DNA of 31,512 bases. Source: an uncultured Sutterella sp. (GTDB lineage Bacteria; Pseudomonadota; Gammaproteobacteria; Burkholderiales; Burkholderiaceae_F). Each line of letters opens with the position of its first letter. Position 1 is the first letter of the stretch. The translations under genes were made by a program, and so were the position numbers. Shown one piece after another: positions 1 to 9,143 of the stretch. The stretch lies in the NCBI GenBank assembly GCA_934255515.1, contig CAKQON010000015.1, positions 1-31,512 of the forward strand, read 5' to 3'. Under the pieces are notes generated by a model. The model saw nothing but the letters and a program-made list of their open reading frames with translations, did not search any database and was not told where the DNA came from.

Positions 1-190
1 GGCACAAGAGCGGACTCTAGCCGCTTCGGCTGATTCGCATGCCTCGTAGTACAGAGAATTGGGAATCTCTTAATTAAATCTTGACATGCGCTAAGGAGCT
101 CTAAAGCGTCATCCCGTTATGATAGGGGGCCCGGCGGGAGGCCTTCGGGCTTCAGCCTTTTTCCTTCATAGATTTTTTGCGTTTCCGGCC
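1..190. other. Left-edge intergenic region before the dedA-like gene
   Basis: I see no gene here. It holds a short hairpin (AGCCG-CTTC-GGCT, around 19-31), a second weak hairpin around 53-70 (AGAGA/TCTCT arms) and a TTGACA hexamer at 81-86 that could be a -35 box, although no good -10 lies 16-18 nt after it. An in-frame ATG at 119 would lengthen the DedA protein by 24 residues, but the added segment does not look like DedA sequence. The first bases may belong to a feature cut by the window edge; I could not identify one. Confidence 0.4.
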
Positions 191-856
191 ATGGACATCT
201 TCGGACTGATTGTTGAGCTTTTCACCAATGCCGACCATTTTCTCGTGTCGCTCGCGACAAACTACGGCACGCTCATCTATGTCGCGATGTTCATCATCTT
301 CTTTCTGGAAACAGGATGCGTCGTCATGTCGTTTCTGCCGGGCGATTCGCTCCTTTTCGTCGCGGGCACCGTTGCAGCCGCCGGTACGGCAAGCCCCTGG
401 ATGATCATGCTTGCCGTCATCCTCGGCGCGATTTTCGGCAATTCCGTGGGCTACGCGACGGGCAAATGGCTCGGGAACAAGATTTACGACGGCAACATCC
501 GCTGGCTCGATGCGAATAAGCTTCAGCACGCGCACGACTTCTACGTCTCGCACGGCGGCAAAACCATTCTCTTCGCCCGCTTCGTGCCCATCATCCGCGC
601 TTTTGCGCCGCTCGTCGCCGGTGCGGCGCGCATGGACGGGCTGCGCTTCGAGCTCTTCAGCGGCGCGGGCGCCGTCCTCTGGGCGGTCTCCATTGTCGGA
701 GCGGGCTACCTCTTCGGCAACATCCCCTTCATTCAGCAGAATCTCTCGAAGATTCTGCTCCTCGGCATCCTCGCGGCCATCTCGGGTCCCATCATCGTGG
801 GCTTTGCCTGGAAGTGGTTCCAGAAGTTCCAGGAAGCCAAGGCGGCAAAGTTCTGA
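191..856 (+). CDS. DedA family membrane protein
   Basis: A 221-residue inner-membrane protein of the DedA/SNARE-associated (PF09335) family. Members are thought to be proton-driven lipid carriers or flippases, or to support membrane homeostasis and envelope stress resistance. With the start at 191 the length equals the usual 200-220. Charged residues essential in E. coli YqjA/YghB have counterparts at matching positions: Glu40 and Asp52 (in the segment FLETGCVVMSFLPGDSLLF is split by the re-entrant loop) and Arg130 and Arg136 in FARFVPIIRAFAPLVAG. Hydrophobic segments lie near residues 27-40, 53-64, 70-90, 155-176 and 187-208. There is no strong Shine-Dalgarno before 191. A start at 119 is possible but adds a non-conserved leader. 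The gene stands alone, 92-98 nt before ppk1. The substrate cannot be read from the sequence. Confidence 0.88.
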   Translation: MDIFGLIVELFTNADHFLVSLATNYGTLIYVAMFIIFFLETGCVVMSFLPGDSLLFVAGTVAAAGTASPWMIMLAVILGAIFGNSVGYATGKWLGNKIYDGNIRWLDANKLQHAHDFYVSHGGKTILFARFVPIIRAFAPLVAGAARMDGLRFELFSGAGAVLWAVSIVGAGYLFGNIPFIQQNLSKILLLGILAAISGPIIVGFAWKWFQKFQEAKAAKF

Positions 857-908
857 GGCCGTTTCCTCAGGGATAATCGTCATTAATCCGTCATTTTTTT
901 GAGCCTAG

Positions 909-941
909 AATAAGAGGAAAATCACATCATTTTCTCTTATT
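909..941. repeat. Imperfect palindrome just upstream of ppk1
   Basis: Arms AATAAGAGGAAAAT (909-922) and ATTTTCTCTTATT (929-941) are inverted repeats differing by one inserted G, around a 6-nt centre. It ends 7 nt before the ATG at 949 and overlaps a TAGAAT hexamer (906-911) that resembles a -10 box. It could be an operator, a 5'-UTR hairpin controlling ppk1 translation, or a weak terminator for the preceding gene. The symmetry is seen directly; the function is inference. Confidence 0.45.
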
Positions 942-948
942 CTGCGGA

Positions 949-3303
949 ATGCCGATGACGGAAAAACAAAATCAAGAAGCCGCTGCCGCCGACCTGAAGA
1001 CGGCCTCGGAAACGCCCGTTAACCCCAAGGAAGCGGCCGCCCCTGAAGCGCCTGCGCCCGAAGCCGCGTCTGCGGCTCAGGCGACCAAAAAAACGTCCGG
1101 GACTGCGAAGGCTCCCGCTCAGAAAAAGCGCGCTCCCGCAAAGAGCCGTGCGGCCCGCCGCACGACTCAGGCCCAGAGCGACGACGTCCCGCCGCCGCTC
1201 CCGCCCGTTGAGGGCGTGCCGGACCTCAACGACCCACTTCTTTACATCAATCGCGAACTCAACTGGATCGAATTCGACCGCAAGGTGCTTGACGAAGCGT
1301 GCGATCCGAAGACGCCGCTCCTCGAGCAGCTCAAGTTCCTCGCGATCTTCCACAACAACCTTGATGAATTCTTCATGGTTCGCGTGGCAAACATCATCCG
1401 TCAGTTCAAGATCGGCGCACCGTCGACCTCTGCGGACGGACTCGCTCCCGTGAAGCAGCTTGACGAAATCCGTCGCCGCGTTCTCGGCATGCTCACGCGC
1501 GCCCAGAACCACTGGAAGCAGAAGCTCCTCCCGGAACTTGCGAAGAAGGGCATCAACATCGTCCGCTACAAGGATCTGACGGTCAAGCAGAAGGACTTCC
1601 TCGAGGGGTACTTCCTGAACGAGATCTATCCGATCCTCACGCCTCAGGCGATCGACGCAGGCCACCCGTTCCCCACCATCTCGAATATTTCGATCAACAT
1701 TCTGATCGAGCTCGAATCTGAGGACGGGAACGTCCGCTACGCGCGTCTCAAGTGCCCGAACAACATGCCGCGCTTCATCTTCGTGCCCCGCACGAAGGAA
1801 TCCGCCTATGCGGAGCTCGGCTTCAATTCGAACGGGCGCGACGACGACATCATCCTGATTGAGGACCTGATCCGCGAGCACCTCGACAAGCTCTTCAGCG
1901 GCCACAAGGTGAAGAAGTCCTTCATCTTCCGCATCACCCGCAATACCGACCTCGAGATTGAGGAAGACGAAGCCGACGACCTGCTCGCAGCGGTGAAGGA
2001 CTTCATCGACCAGAGGCGCTTCGGCGACGTGATCCGCCTTGAAGTGGAGCACGGTTCGGACCCGGCGCTCACTAACTTCCTTACGGAAAAGCTCGATCTT
2101 CTGCCCTTCCAGGTCTTCCGCATCAAGGGCCCGCTCGCCATGAGCGAATTCATGCCCCTGATCGGCCTTGATCGGCCGAACCTGAAGGACGCGCCCTATA
2201 AGGGGCTCGAACCCGCCTTCATTGCTGAGGGCGACGTTTTCCCGACCATCAAGAGCCACGACGTCTTCCTCTACCATCCGTACGAAAGCTTCAACGGCGT
2301 TCTTGAATTCATTCGCGAAGCGGCGAGCGACCCGCAGGTCGTTGCCATCAAGCAGACGCTCTACCGCTGCGGCAGCAACAGCCCCATCGTCGCGGCCCTC
2401 ATCGACGCAAGAAGACGCGGCAAGCAGGTAACGGCGGTTGTTGAGCTTAAAGCCCGCTTTGACGAGGAGCGCAACATCAACTGGGCTGAGGAAATGGAAA
2501 AGGCGGGCGTCAACATCGTCTATGGCTTTGCCGGCCTCAAGATCCACGCGAAGCTCTGCCTCGTCGTCAGGCGCGAGTCGGAAGGCATGTGCCGGTACGT
2601 CCACATTTCGACCGGCAACTACAACCCGGGAACAGCGAAGATCTACACCGACTATGCGCTCTTCACGGCCAACCGCGACATCTGCTCGGACGTCTCCGAC
2701 CTCTTCAACGTAATGACGGGGTATTCCGATCAGACGAAGTACCGCGAGCTTGTCGTCTCGCCCCACAGCACCCGGAACGCCATCATTGCCCACATTGAGC
2801 GCGAAATCGAGTGCCACAAGAAGTCGGGCAAGGGCGAAATCATCCTCAAGTGCAATCAGCTCGTCGACCGCGCCATCATCCGCACGCTTTACGCTGCAAG
2901 CCAGGCAGGCGTCCGGATTTCGATCATCGTGCGCGGCATCTGCTGCCTGCGCCCCGGCATCCCGGGGGTGAGCGAAAACATCACCGTGAAGAGCATCGTG
3001 GGAAGGTTCCTCGAACACGCCCGCGCCTACTACTTCCGTCACGGCGGGAATCCCTTCATGCTGATCGGCTCGGCCGACCTCATGCCCCGCAATCTTGACG
3101 GCCGCATCGAGGTGCTGACTCCCGTACTCGACAAGAACATCCGCGACCGCATCAAGGCGACGCTTGATCTGCAGCTTGCCGACAACGTGCAGAGCTGGGA
3201 GCTCCTGAGCAACGGAAGCTACAAGCGCCTCTCGGTTCCGAAGAACGGCAAGGCCGTCGACTCCCAGTCAGTGCTTGCCAAGCACTACGGCTGGGCGGAA
3301 TAA
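949..3303 (+). CDS. ppk1: Polyphosphate kinase 1
   Basis: Makes inorganic polyphosphate reversibly from the gamma-phosphate of ATP, and so affects stress survival and phosphate storage. The PPK1 body begins near residue 96 (LYINRELNWIEFDRKVLDEA). It contains the motif around KIHAKLCLV with His533, equivalent to the autophosphorylated His435 of E. coli, and the second motif YVHISTGNYNPGTAKIYTD with His552, equivalent to His454; the 19-residue spacing is the same. The protein is 784 residues, about 95 longer than E. coli PPK. The extra is an N-terminal Ala/Pro/Lys-rich, probably disordered segment (residues 10-90). ATGs at 949 and 955 are both possible; neither has a strong ribosome site, though GCGGA sits 6 nt before 955. 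No ppx follows; a terminator does. Confidence 0.97.
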   Translation: MPMTEKQNQEAAAADLKTASETPVNPKEAAAPEAPAPEAASAAQATKKTSGTAKAPAQKKRAPAKSRAARRTTQAQSDDVPPPLPPVEGVPDLNDPLLYINRELNWIEFDRKVLDEACDPKTPLLEQLKFLAIFHNNLDEFFMVRVANIIRQFKIGAPSTSADGLAPVKQLDEIRRRVLGMLTRAQNHWKQKLLPELAKKGINIVRYKDLTVKQKDFLEGYFLNEIYPILTPQAIDAGHPFPTISNISINILIELESEDGNVRYARLKCPNNMPRFIFVPRTKESAYAELGFNSNGRDDDIILIEDLIREHLDKLFSGHKVKKSFIFRITRNTDLEIEEDEADDLLAAVKDFIDQRRFGDVIRLEVEHGSDPALTNFLTEKLDLLPFQVFRIKGPLAMSEFMPLIGLDRPNLKDAPYKGLEPAFIAEGDVFPTIKSHDVFLYHPYESFNGVLEFIREAASDPQVVAIKQTLYRCGSNSPIVAALIDARRRGKQVTAVVELKARFDEERNINWAEEMEKAGVNIVYGFAGLKIHAKLCLVVRRESEGMCRYVHISTGNYNPGTAKIYTDYALFTANRDICSDVSDLFNVMTGYSDQTKYRELVVSPHSTRNAIIAHIEREIECHKKSGKGEIILKCNQLVDRAIIRTLYAASQAGVRISIIVRGICCLRPGIPGVSENITVKSIVGRFLEHARAYYFRHGGNPFMLIGSADLMPRNLDGRIEVLTPVLDKNIRDRIKATLDLQLADNVQSWELLSNGSYKRLSVPKNGKAVDSQSVLAKHYGWAE

Positions 3304-3320
3304 AACCCGTCCAAAGAAAC

Positions 3321-3348
3321 GGCGCTTTTCCGCACAAGGAAGAGCGCC
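3321..3348 (+). terminator. Hairpin downstream of ppk1
   Basis: Inverted repeat GGCGCT...AGCGCC with additional inner pairing (TCC/GGA), starting 17 nt after the ppk1 stop. It has only a short T tract (CTTTT) 8 nt later, so it probably assists the stronger hairpin at 3368-3398. Confidence 0.4.
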
Positions 3349-3367
3349 GCCGGAACTTTTGAGCAGA

Positions 3368-3398
3368 ACGCGCAGGAGAATCTCCCGCGCGTTTTTTT
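3368..3398 (+). terminator. Rho-independent terminator of ppk1
   Basis: ACGCGC-A-GGAG-AAT-CTCC-C-GCGCGT forms a 10-bp stem with one A/C mismatch, followed by seven T (3392-3398). It lies between ppk1 (+) and the convergent pepT (-). Confidence 0.85.
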
Positions 3399-3416
3399 CG
3401 CCCGAAGCTTTCGGAA

Positions 3417-4667
3417 TTACTTCGCTTCAGCCGTGAGCGCCACCAGGCGCAGCGTCACGCCAAGGCTCTTCACCCATGAAGACATCGGCATGAATTCGCA
3501 GGAACTGTGGAAGTTGTGCGCGCCGGTGAAGTAGTTCGGGGTCGGGATGCCCTGCGTCGAGATGAAGGAACCGTCCGTACCGCCGCGCATGGCGAGATTG
3601 ATGGGCTTCACGCCTTCAATCGCCATCGCTTCGCGCAGGAGATCCACGCAGGCGCTGTTCTCAGGCTTGATCGCGTCGGCGATGTTGCCGTAGACGTCTT
3701 CAAAAGAGAGAGCAAACCTGGCGCGCGGATAGCGAACCTTCAGGTATTCGACGGCAGCGGCAATGAGCGCCTTCTTGGCCTTGTAGCCTTCGAGGTTGTG
3801 ATCGCGGATCTTGAGCGAGACCGAGCAGCGCGAGGGGCCGCCCGAAATGCCGTTCACCCAGACGAAGCCCTCGGTGCCTGCCGTGCATTCCGGCGTCTGA
3901 GTACGGTCGAGCATGCTCATGAAGTCGTGCGCGGCGAGAATCGGGTTGACGAGGACGCCCTTCGAGGACATCGGGTGCGCCGTCACGCCCTGGATCTCGA
4001 GCCTGGCGCTGCCGGCATTGAAGGTCTGCCAGACGATTTCGCCCAGTTCGCACGAGTCGATCGTATAGGCAAAGTCGACCGGGAACTGCGTGAAGTCGAT
4101 CTTCTTGGAACCCAGAAGGCCGATCTCCTCATCCGGAACGAACGCCACCCAGATGTCGCCGTGCGGGCGCTTTTCTTCCTGAATGACGTGGAGCGCCGTC
4201 ATGATGTTGGCGATTGCGGACTTGTTGTCGGCACCGAGCACCGAAGTGCCGTCCGAGACGACAAGGTCGTCGCCCTTATAGCGCTCGACTTCAGGATGCT
4301 CGGAAACGCGCAGCCAGAGATCCTTTTCCTTATTGAGGCAGATGTCGCCGCCCTGATAGTTGCGAATCACCTGGGGATGCACTTCAGGCGAGAGGCCCGC
4401 ATCCACCGTATCGAGGTGAGCACACCAGCCGACCCTGGGCGCTTTGCTGCCGGCAGGGAGGTTGGACGGCAGATGCGCCGTCACGACGGAATATTCCGAC
4501 ACGGCGATGTCAACCAACCCGAGGCCTTCAAGCTCTTTCGCGAGAAGTTCGGCTAGGGTCTTCTGACCCGGCGTGCTCGGCACAATCTTCGCCTTCGGGT
4601 CGCTCTGGCTCGTTACAGCCGCATAACGCAGAAAACGTTCAAGAAGCTCTTTCCTGACATCGATCAT
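3417..4667 (-). CDS. pepT: Peptidase T (tripeptide aminopeptidase)
   Basis: Cytoplasmic M20-family zinc aminopeptidase that releases the N-terminal residue of tripeptides. The 416-residue product is close to the 408 of E. coli PepT. Metal and catalytic residues are visible in order: His84 and Asp86 in CAHLDTVDAG, Asp147 in LGADNKSA (bridging), Glu180-Glu181 in VPDEEIGLLGSKK (base and ligand), Asp204 in YTIDSCELGE, and the C-terminal His in FTGAHNFHSSCEFMP. The start at 4667 is chosen because AGGAGA lies 9 nt upstream and it matches the family N-terminus; an upstream in-frame start adds 23 unrelated residues. It is the last gene of the tkt-gap-pgk-pepT series, but the pgk terminator lies in the 113-nt gap before it, so it may be expressed separately. 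Confidence 0.96.
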   Translation of the reverse strand: MIDVRKELLERFLRYAAVTSQSDPKAKIVPSTPGQKTLAELLAKELEGLGLVDIAVSEYSVVTAHLPSNLPAGSKAPRVGWCAHLDTVDAGLSPEVHPQVIRNYQGGDICLNKEKDLWLRVSEHPEVERYKGDDLVVSDGTSVLGADNKSAIANIMTALHVIQEEKRPHGDIWVAFVPDEEIGLLGSKKIDFTQFPVDFAYTIDSCELGEIVWQTFNAGSARLEIQGVTAHPMSSKGVLVNPILAAHDFMSMLDRTQTPECTAGTEGFVWVNGISGGPSRCSVSLKIRDHNLEGYKAKKALIAAAVEYLKVRYPRARFALSFEDVYGNIADAIKPENSACVDLLREAMAIEGVKPINLAMRGGTDGSFISTQGIPTPNYFTGAHNFHSSCEFMPMSSWVKSLGVTLRLVALTAEAK

Positions 4668-4699
4668 TTTTATTGTCTCCTCTTGGTGTGAGCCATAGA

Positions 4700-4765
4700 G
4701 AAAACGCGCCCATCCGGCAGCTGCCCCCTCAAACAAAGGACAGTCCGAAATTCGGGCGCGTTTTC
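4700..4765 (-). terminator. Long-stem terminator after pgk
   Basis: Perfect 12-bp inverted repeat GAAAACGCGCCC (4700-4711) and GGGCGCGTTTTC (4754-4765) enclosing 42 nt. Read on the minus strand the second arm ends GCGCGTTTTCTCTAT, which fits intrinsic termination of pgk before pepT. The loop is longer than usual and contains the short palindrome CAGCTG. The same stem ends in TTTTCC on the plus strand. Confidence 0.65.
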
Positions 4766-4780
4766 CGGTTTGGGCTTTAT

Positions 4781-5983
4781 TTACTTATCCGCGCGCTCTT
4801 CGAGCACGGCAACAGCCGGAAGCGTCTTTCCTTCAAGGAATTCAAGGAATGCGCCGCCGCCCGTGGAAATGTAGGAAATGCGGTCTTCAACGCCGAACTT
4901 GTCGATCGCGGAAACCGTATCGCCGCCGCCCGCAATCGAGAAAGCGCCGTGGTCGGTCGCTTCGGCAATCGCGTAGGCAAGCGCCTCGGTACCCTTCGCG
5001 AAGGGAGCCATCTCGAAGACGCCCACCGGGCCGTTCCAGACGATCGTGCCCGCCGAGCGGAGTTCCTTCGCGAGGTGCTTCGCCGTTTCGGGGCCGACGT
5101 CGAGAATCATCTCATCGGCTTCGACTTCATCAACGCCGCAGACGCGGTTGGGCGCATCCGCCGCAAAGGCCTTGGCGGCGACGACGTCGACAGGCATCGG
5201 AAGGGCTGCGCCCTTCTTTTCCAGAATAGCGAGGACCTTCCTGCATTCATCAATGAGATCCGGTTCCGCAAGAGACTTCCCGATCGGATGCCCCTCCGCA
5301 AGAAGGAACGTATTGAGAATGCCGCCGCCCACGATCAGGCGGTCCACCTTTTCCGCGAGGTTCGAGAGAATCGTGAGCTTTGTCGAAACCTTGGAACCCG
5401 CGACAATGGCAGCGAGCGGACGCTTCGGGGCCTCGAGCGCCTTCGTAAGCGCATCAATTTCCTTCGCCATCAGGGGACCGGCGCAGGCAATCGGCGCAAA
5501 GCGGGCAACGCCCACCGTGGTCGCTTCCGCACGGTGCGCCGTACCGAAGGCGTCGTTCACATAAACGTCGCAGAGCGCCGCGTACTTCTTCGAGAGCGCT
5601 TCGTCGCACTTCTTTTCGCCCACATTGCAGCGGCAGTTTTCGAGAATCACCAGGTCGCCCGGCTTCACATCAACGCCGTCCACCCAGTTCTTAACGAGCG
5701 GCACCTCGCGCCCGAGGAGCTCGCCGATGCGGTCGGCAACCACCTGCAGAGAATCGGCCGGCAGAAGCTGACCTTCCTTGGGGCGGCCGAGATGGCTCGT
5801 CACCATCACGGCAGCGCCGGCTGCGAGCGCCATGCGGATCGCGGGGAGGCTCGCCTCAATGCGGGCGTCGTTCGTGATCGCGCCTTCGTCGTTGCGGGGC
5901 ACGTTGAGGTCGCTGCGGATCAAAACGCGCTTACCGGCAAGAAGTCCCTTATCTGCCAGATTTTCAAGAGTATTCACATGCAT
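4781..5983 (-). CDS. pgk: Phosphoglycerate kinase
   Basis: Converts 1,3-bisphosphoglycerate and ADP to 3-phosphoglycerate and ATP in glycolysis. The 400-residue product has family length. The substrate-binding N-domain begins with [15 protein letters not shown] and includes [11 protein letters not shown]; the C-domain includes [15 protein letters not shown] (family form GGAKVSxK) and the nucleotide-binding [19 protein letters not shown] near the end. The start at 5983 has GGAG 7 nt upstream; an in-frame start at 6040 adds 19 residues that the family lacks. It follows gap by 103 nt containing a hairpin (6018-6060), so readthrough may set the gap:pgk ratio. Confidence 0.97.
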   Translation of the reverse strand: MHVNTLENLADKGLLAGKRVLIRSDLNVPRNDEGAITNDARIEASLPAIRMALAAGAAVMVTSHLGRPKEGQLLPADSLQVVADRIGELLGREVPLVKNWVDGVDVKPGDLVILENCRCNVGEKKCDEALSKKYAALCDVYVNDAFGTAHRAEATTVGVARFAPIACAGPLMAKEIDALTKALEAPKRPLAAIVAGSKVSTKLTILSNLAEKVDRLIVGGGILNTFLLAEGHPIGKSLAEPDLIDECRKVLAILEKKGAALPMPVDVVAAKAFAADAPNRVCGVDEVEADEMILDVGPETAKHLAKELRSAGTIVWNGPVGVFEMAPFAKGTEALAYAIAEATDHGAFSIAGGGDTVSAIDKFGVEDRISYISTGGGAFLEFLEGKTLPAVAVLEERADK

Positions 5984-6017
5984 TCTGATGCTCCAGAAAG
6001 GAAAATACAATGTAGAA

Positions 6018-6060
6018 AAAGCCGCATCATCCGTATTCAATACGAATGAAATGCGGCTTT
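6018..6060 (-). terminator. Hairpin between gap and pgk (terminator or attenuator)
   Basis: Outer arms AAAGCCGCAT (6018-6027) and ATGCGGCTTT (6051-6060) flank an inner near-perfect hairpin CGTATT-C-AATACG. On the minus strand the last arm continues ATGCGGCTTTTTCTAC, an intrinsic-terminator shape just after gap. It sits between two genes of the same pathway in the same direction, so it may be a partial terminator or an RNA-processing/stability hairpin. Confidence 0.7.
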
Positions 6061-6086
6061 CATGTTTCAGAAAAAGAACTGCACGC

Positions 6087-7094
6087 TTACTTCGCAGCCA
6101 TCATGGCGCAGGCGGTATCAAGCATGCGGTTGGAGAAGCCCCACTCGTTGTCGTACCAGGCCATCACCTTGACGAGACGTCCCGAGACCTTCGTGAGGGT
6201 CGAGTCGTAAATCGAGCTGTGCGGATTGTGGTTGAAGTCGCAGGAGACGAGCGGCAGATCGTTGTAGCCGAGGATGCCCTTCAGTTCGCCTTCGCTCGCT
6301 TCGCGCAGGATCGAATTGATTTCATCGATCGTGGTGTCGCGCTTCGCGAGGAACGTAAGATCAACGAAGCTCACGTTGATCGTCGGCACGCGGACGGCAA
6401 AGCCGTCGAGGAGGCCGTTCAGTTCCGGAAGCACAAGGCCCACGGCCTTCGCGGCACCCGTCTTCGTCGGGATCATGGAGTGGGTCGCAGCGCGGGCGCG
6501 GCGCAGATCCTTGTGATAGACGTCGGTGAGCACCTGGTCATTCGTGTAGGAATGAATGGTCGTCATGAGGCCGCGCTCGAGACCGATCTTTTCCTGCAGG
6601 GGCTTCACGAGGGGAGCGAGGCAGTTGGTCGTGCAGGAGGCGTTCGAAACAACGATGTCGGTCGCCTTGAGGGTCTTCTCATTGACGCCGTAAACGATCG
6701 TCGCATCGGCGGTCTTGCCCGGAGCGGAAAGAAGAACCTTCTTCGCGCCCTGTTCGATATGGGGCATCGAGAGCTCCTTCGAATTGAAGGCGCCCGTGCA
6801 TTCCATCACGAGATCGATGCCGAGATCCTGCCAGGGGAGCTCGCGCGGATTGCGCGTGCCGAAGACATGGATGCGATCGCCGTCAACGATCATGTCCTTG
6901 CCGTCGACCTCAACCTTGGAGCCGAAGGGACCATGCACGGTGTCGTAGCGAAGGAGGTGCGCATTCACCGTCACGTCACCCGGGGAGTTGACGGCCACGA
7001 TTTCAATGTCGTGCTTCTTGCCGTACTCGTAGTGGGCGCGAAGAACATTGCGGCCGATTCGGCCAAAGCCATTGATAGCGACGCGAATTGTCAT
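6087..7094 (-). CDS. gap: Glyceraldehyde-3-phosphate dehydrogenase, type I
   Basis: Oxidises and phosphorylates glyceraldehyde-3-phosphate to 1,3-bisphosphoglycerate. The 335-residue product opens with the Rossmann motif [14 protein letters not shown]. It has the catalytic Cys154 in SNASCTTNC, the activating His181 in [10 protein letters not shown] and the conserved end [15 protein letters not shown]. At the second beta strand it reads VAVNSPGD, where NAD-specific enzymes usually read VND or IND; Ser37 replaces the aspartate that excludes NADP. That suggests NADP or dual cofactor use, which is inference. It is not clearly the Epd/erythrose-4-phosphate type: [10 protein letters not shown] matches glycolytic enzymes. 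AGGAAA about 10 nt upstream supports the start. It lies 39 nt after tkt and is probably co-transcribed. Confidence 0.97.
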   Translation of the reverse strand: MTIRVAINGFGRIGRNVLRAHYEYGKKHDIEIVAVNSPGDVTVNAHLLRYDTVHGPFGSKVEVDGKDMIVDGDRIHVFGTRNPRELPWQDLGIDLVMECTGAFNSKELSMPHIEQGAKKVLLSAPGKTADATIVYGVNEKTLKATDIVVSNASCTTNCLAPLVKPLQEKIGLERGLMTTIHSYTNDQVLTDVYHKDLRRARAATHSMIPTKTGAAKAVGLVLPELNGLLDGFAVRVPTINVSFVDLTFLAKRDTTIDEINSILREASEGELKGILGYNDLPLVSCDFNHNPHSSIYDSTLTKVSGRLVKVMAWYDNEWGFSNRMLDTACAMMAAK

Positions 7095-7133
7095 GTTTTC
7101 TGTTTCCTAATAATGGTGGTGGTGACGGTTGAA

Positions 7134-9143
7134 TTACTTGAGGAGCCCTTCGACCTTGGCAATCACGTTTTCGACCGTGAAGCCGAACTTCTGCCAGAGA
7201 TCCTTCGCGGGCGCGCTTTCGCCGAAGGTATCGACGCCGAGCACGTCGCCGCGGCCAGTGAAGTACTTCCACCAGAGATCCGTGCGGCTCGCTTCCATCG
7301 CGAGGACGGGCGTGCCGGGCGTAAGGACCGACTCGCGGTATTCCTTCGTCTGACGGTCAAAGCGCGTCGTGCAGGGCATCGAAACCACACGGGCCTGGAT
7401 GTTGAGGGCCGCGAGCTTCGCGCGGGCTTCCATGGCAAGACCCACTTCAGAGCCCGTTGCAAGGAGAATGACCTGCGCCTCGCCCTTGCCGAGGGGCGCT
7501 TCCGCAGCCACGTAGCCGCCCATCGCAATCGCGTCGGCATCCACTTCGTCGCGGTCCACAAAGGGAAGGTTCTGGCGCGAGAAGATGAGGCAGGAAGCGC
7601 CGTCGCGGCGCTCGATGGCGCTCGCCCAGGCAACGACCGTTTCAACGGTGTCGGCCGGACGCCAGACGTCCATGCCCGGGATCAGGCGCAGGGACGGAAT
7701 GTGCTCGACCGACTGATGCGTCGGGCCGTCTTCGCCGAGACCGATCGAATCGTGCGTGAAGACGTTGATCGCGCGCAGATTCATGAGGGCCGACATGCGA
7801 AGCGCATTTCTCGAATAGTCGGAGAAGGTGAGGAAGGTTGCGCCGTAGGGGATGAAGCCGCCGAAAAGCGCAATGCCGTTCAGAATCGCCGACATGCCGA
7901 ATTCACGCACGCCGTAGCTGATGTGGCGGGCGTGGAAGTCGCCCGTATTGAGGCTCTTCACGTCCTTCCAGTTGGTGAGGTTCGAACCCGTAAGGTCGGC
8001 CGAACCGCCAAGGAGTTCAGGGAGTGCGGGAGCAAGGGCATTAAGCGCCTTCTGGCTTGCCTTGCGGGTCGCCACCGTTTCCTGCGCTTCCTCGGCAGCG
8101 CAGACGGCGTCCATCACGATCTCGTCCCAGTTTTCGGGGAGGTCGCCTGCGAGCCGGCGCGCAAGTTCCGCGGCTTCCTTCGGATAGGCCTTTTCATAGG
8201 CCGCGTACATCTTGTCCCACTCGGCTTCAAGGGCCTTTCCGGCTTCACGGTGATCCCAGGCCTCATAGACCTCTTCGGGGATCTCAAAGGGACCGTAGTT
8301 CCAGCCGAGCGCAGCCTTCGTGGCGGCGATTTCCTCGTCGCCCAGCGCTTCGCCGTGCACCTTCGCCGTGCCCTGACGGTTGGGGGAGCCCTTGCCGATC
8401 GTTGTCTTCGCGATGATGAGAACAGGCTTGTCTTCCGAGGTCTTCGCTTCGGCGATCGCGCGGTCCATGGCATCGATGTCGTGCCCGTCGACGGGCCCGA
8501 TCACCATCCAGCCGTAAGCTTCAAAGCGCTTTCTCGTGTCGTCCTGGAACCAGCCGCGGACGTCGCCGTCGATCGAAATGCCGTTGTCGTCGTAGATCGC
8601 GATCAGCTTATTGAGGTGCCAGACACCGGCAAGCGAGCAGACTTCGTGGCTGATGCCTTCCATGAGGCAGCCGTCGCCCAGGAACACATACGTGCGGTTG
8701 TCGATGACCGGGAAGCCCTCGCGGTTGAATTCCGCGCCGAGGAGCTTTTCGGCGAGCGCCATGCCGACGCCGTTCGCGATGCCTTGGCCGAGCGGCCCCG
8801 TCGTCGTTTCAACGCCCGGAGTCACATGCACCTCAGGATGGCCCGGGGTTTTGCTGCCGAGCTGACGGAAGGCCTTGAGGTCGTCCATCGAGAGGTCATA
8901 GCCCGTCAGATGCAGAAGCGCGTACTGCAGCATCGAACCGTGGCCGTTCGAAAGAATGAAGCGGTCGCGGCCGAGCCACTTCGGATCAGCGGGATTGAAG
9001 CGCAGATGGCGCGACCAGAGCGCCGTGGCGATATCTGCCATGCCCATCGGCATGCCGGGGTGCCCGGACTTGGCTTTCTGAACAGCATCCATGGCGAGCG
9101 CGCGGATCGCGTTCGCCATCATCTGGGGAGAGACCTTTGACAT
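7134..9143 (-). CDS. tkt: Transketolase
   Basis: Thiamine-diphosphate enzyme moving two-carbon units between sugar phosphates in the pentose phosphate pathway. With the start at 9143 the product is 669 residues, close to E. coli TktA (663). Seen in order: [10 protein letters not shown] (substrate/cofactor histidine near residue 28), the TPP-binding motif [12 protein letters not shown] through [10 protein letters not shown] (residues 156-192), TTIGKGSPN, and the pyrimidine domain with [19 protein letters not shown]. An in-frame start at 9191 adds 16 residues unlike the family. No strong Shine-Dalgarno precedes 9143. It is the first gene of the tkt-gap-pgk series and diverges from rsmE across a 130-nt AT-rich region. 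Confidence 0.97.
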   Translation of the reverse strand: MSKVSPQMMANAIRALAMDAVQKAKSGHPGMPMGMADIATALWSRHLRFNPADPKWLGRDRFILSNGHGSMLQYALLHLTGYDLSMDDLKAFRQLGSKTPGHPEVHVTPGVETTTGPLGQGIANGVGMALAEKLLGAEFNREGFPVIDNRTYVFLGDGCLMEGISHEVCSLAGVWHLNKLIAIYDDNGISIDGDVRGWFQDDTRKRFEAYGWMVIGPVDGHDIDAMDRAIAEAKTSEDKPVLIIAKTTIGKGSPNRQGTAKVHGEALGDEEIAATKAALGWNYGPFEIPEEVYEAWDHREAGKALEAEWDKMYAAYEKAYPKEAAELARRLAGDLPENWDEIVMDAVCAAEEAQETVATRKASQKALNALAPALPELLGGSADLTGSNLTNWKDVKSLNTGDFHARHISYGVREFGMSAILNGIALFGGFIPYGATFLTFSDYSRNALRMSALMNLRAINVFTHDSIGLGEDGPTHQSVEHIPSLRLIPGMDVWRPADTVETVVAWASAIERRDGASCLIFSRQNLPFVDRDEVDADAIAMGGYVAAEAPLGKGEAQVILLATGSEVGLAMEARAKLAALNIQARVVSMPCTTRFDRQTKEYRESVLTPGTPVLAMEASRTDLWWKYFTGRGDVLGVDTFGESAPAKDLWQKFGFTVENVIAKVEGLLK

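Noticed and set aside
1..60. Possible 3' end of a tRNA or tmRNA at the left edge
   Set aside because: A stretch resembling a T-arm (GATTCGC) was noted, but no matching stem or CCA end was found.
937..3042. Long open frame antisense to ppk1, 701 codons
   Set aside because: It lies opposite a clear PPK1 gene and reflects GC-rich third positions; the translation has no recognisable motifs and is rich in Arg, Asp and Glu, as such shadows are here.
5778..9140. Open frame of 1120 codons antisense to pgk, gap and tkt
   Set aside because: It spans three complete genes and their intergenic gaps on the other strand and has no conserved domain; an artefact of high GC content.
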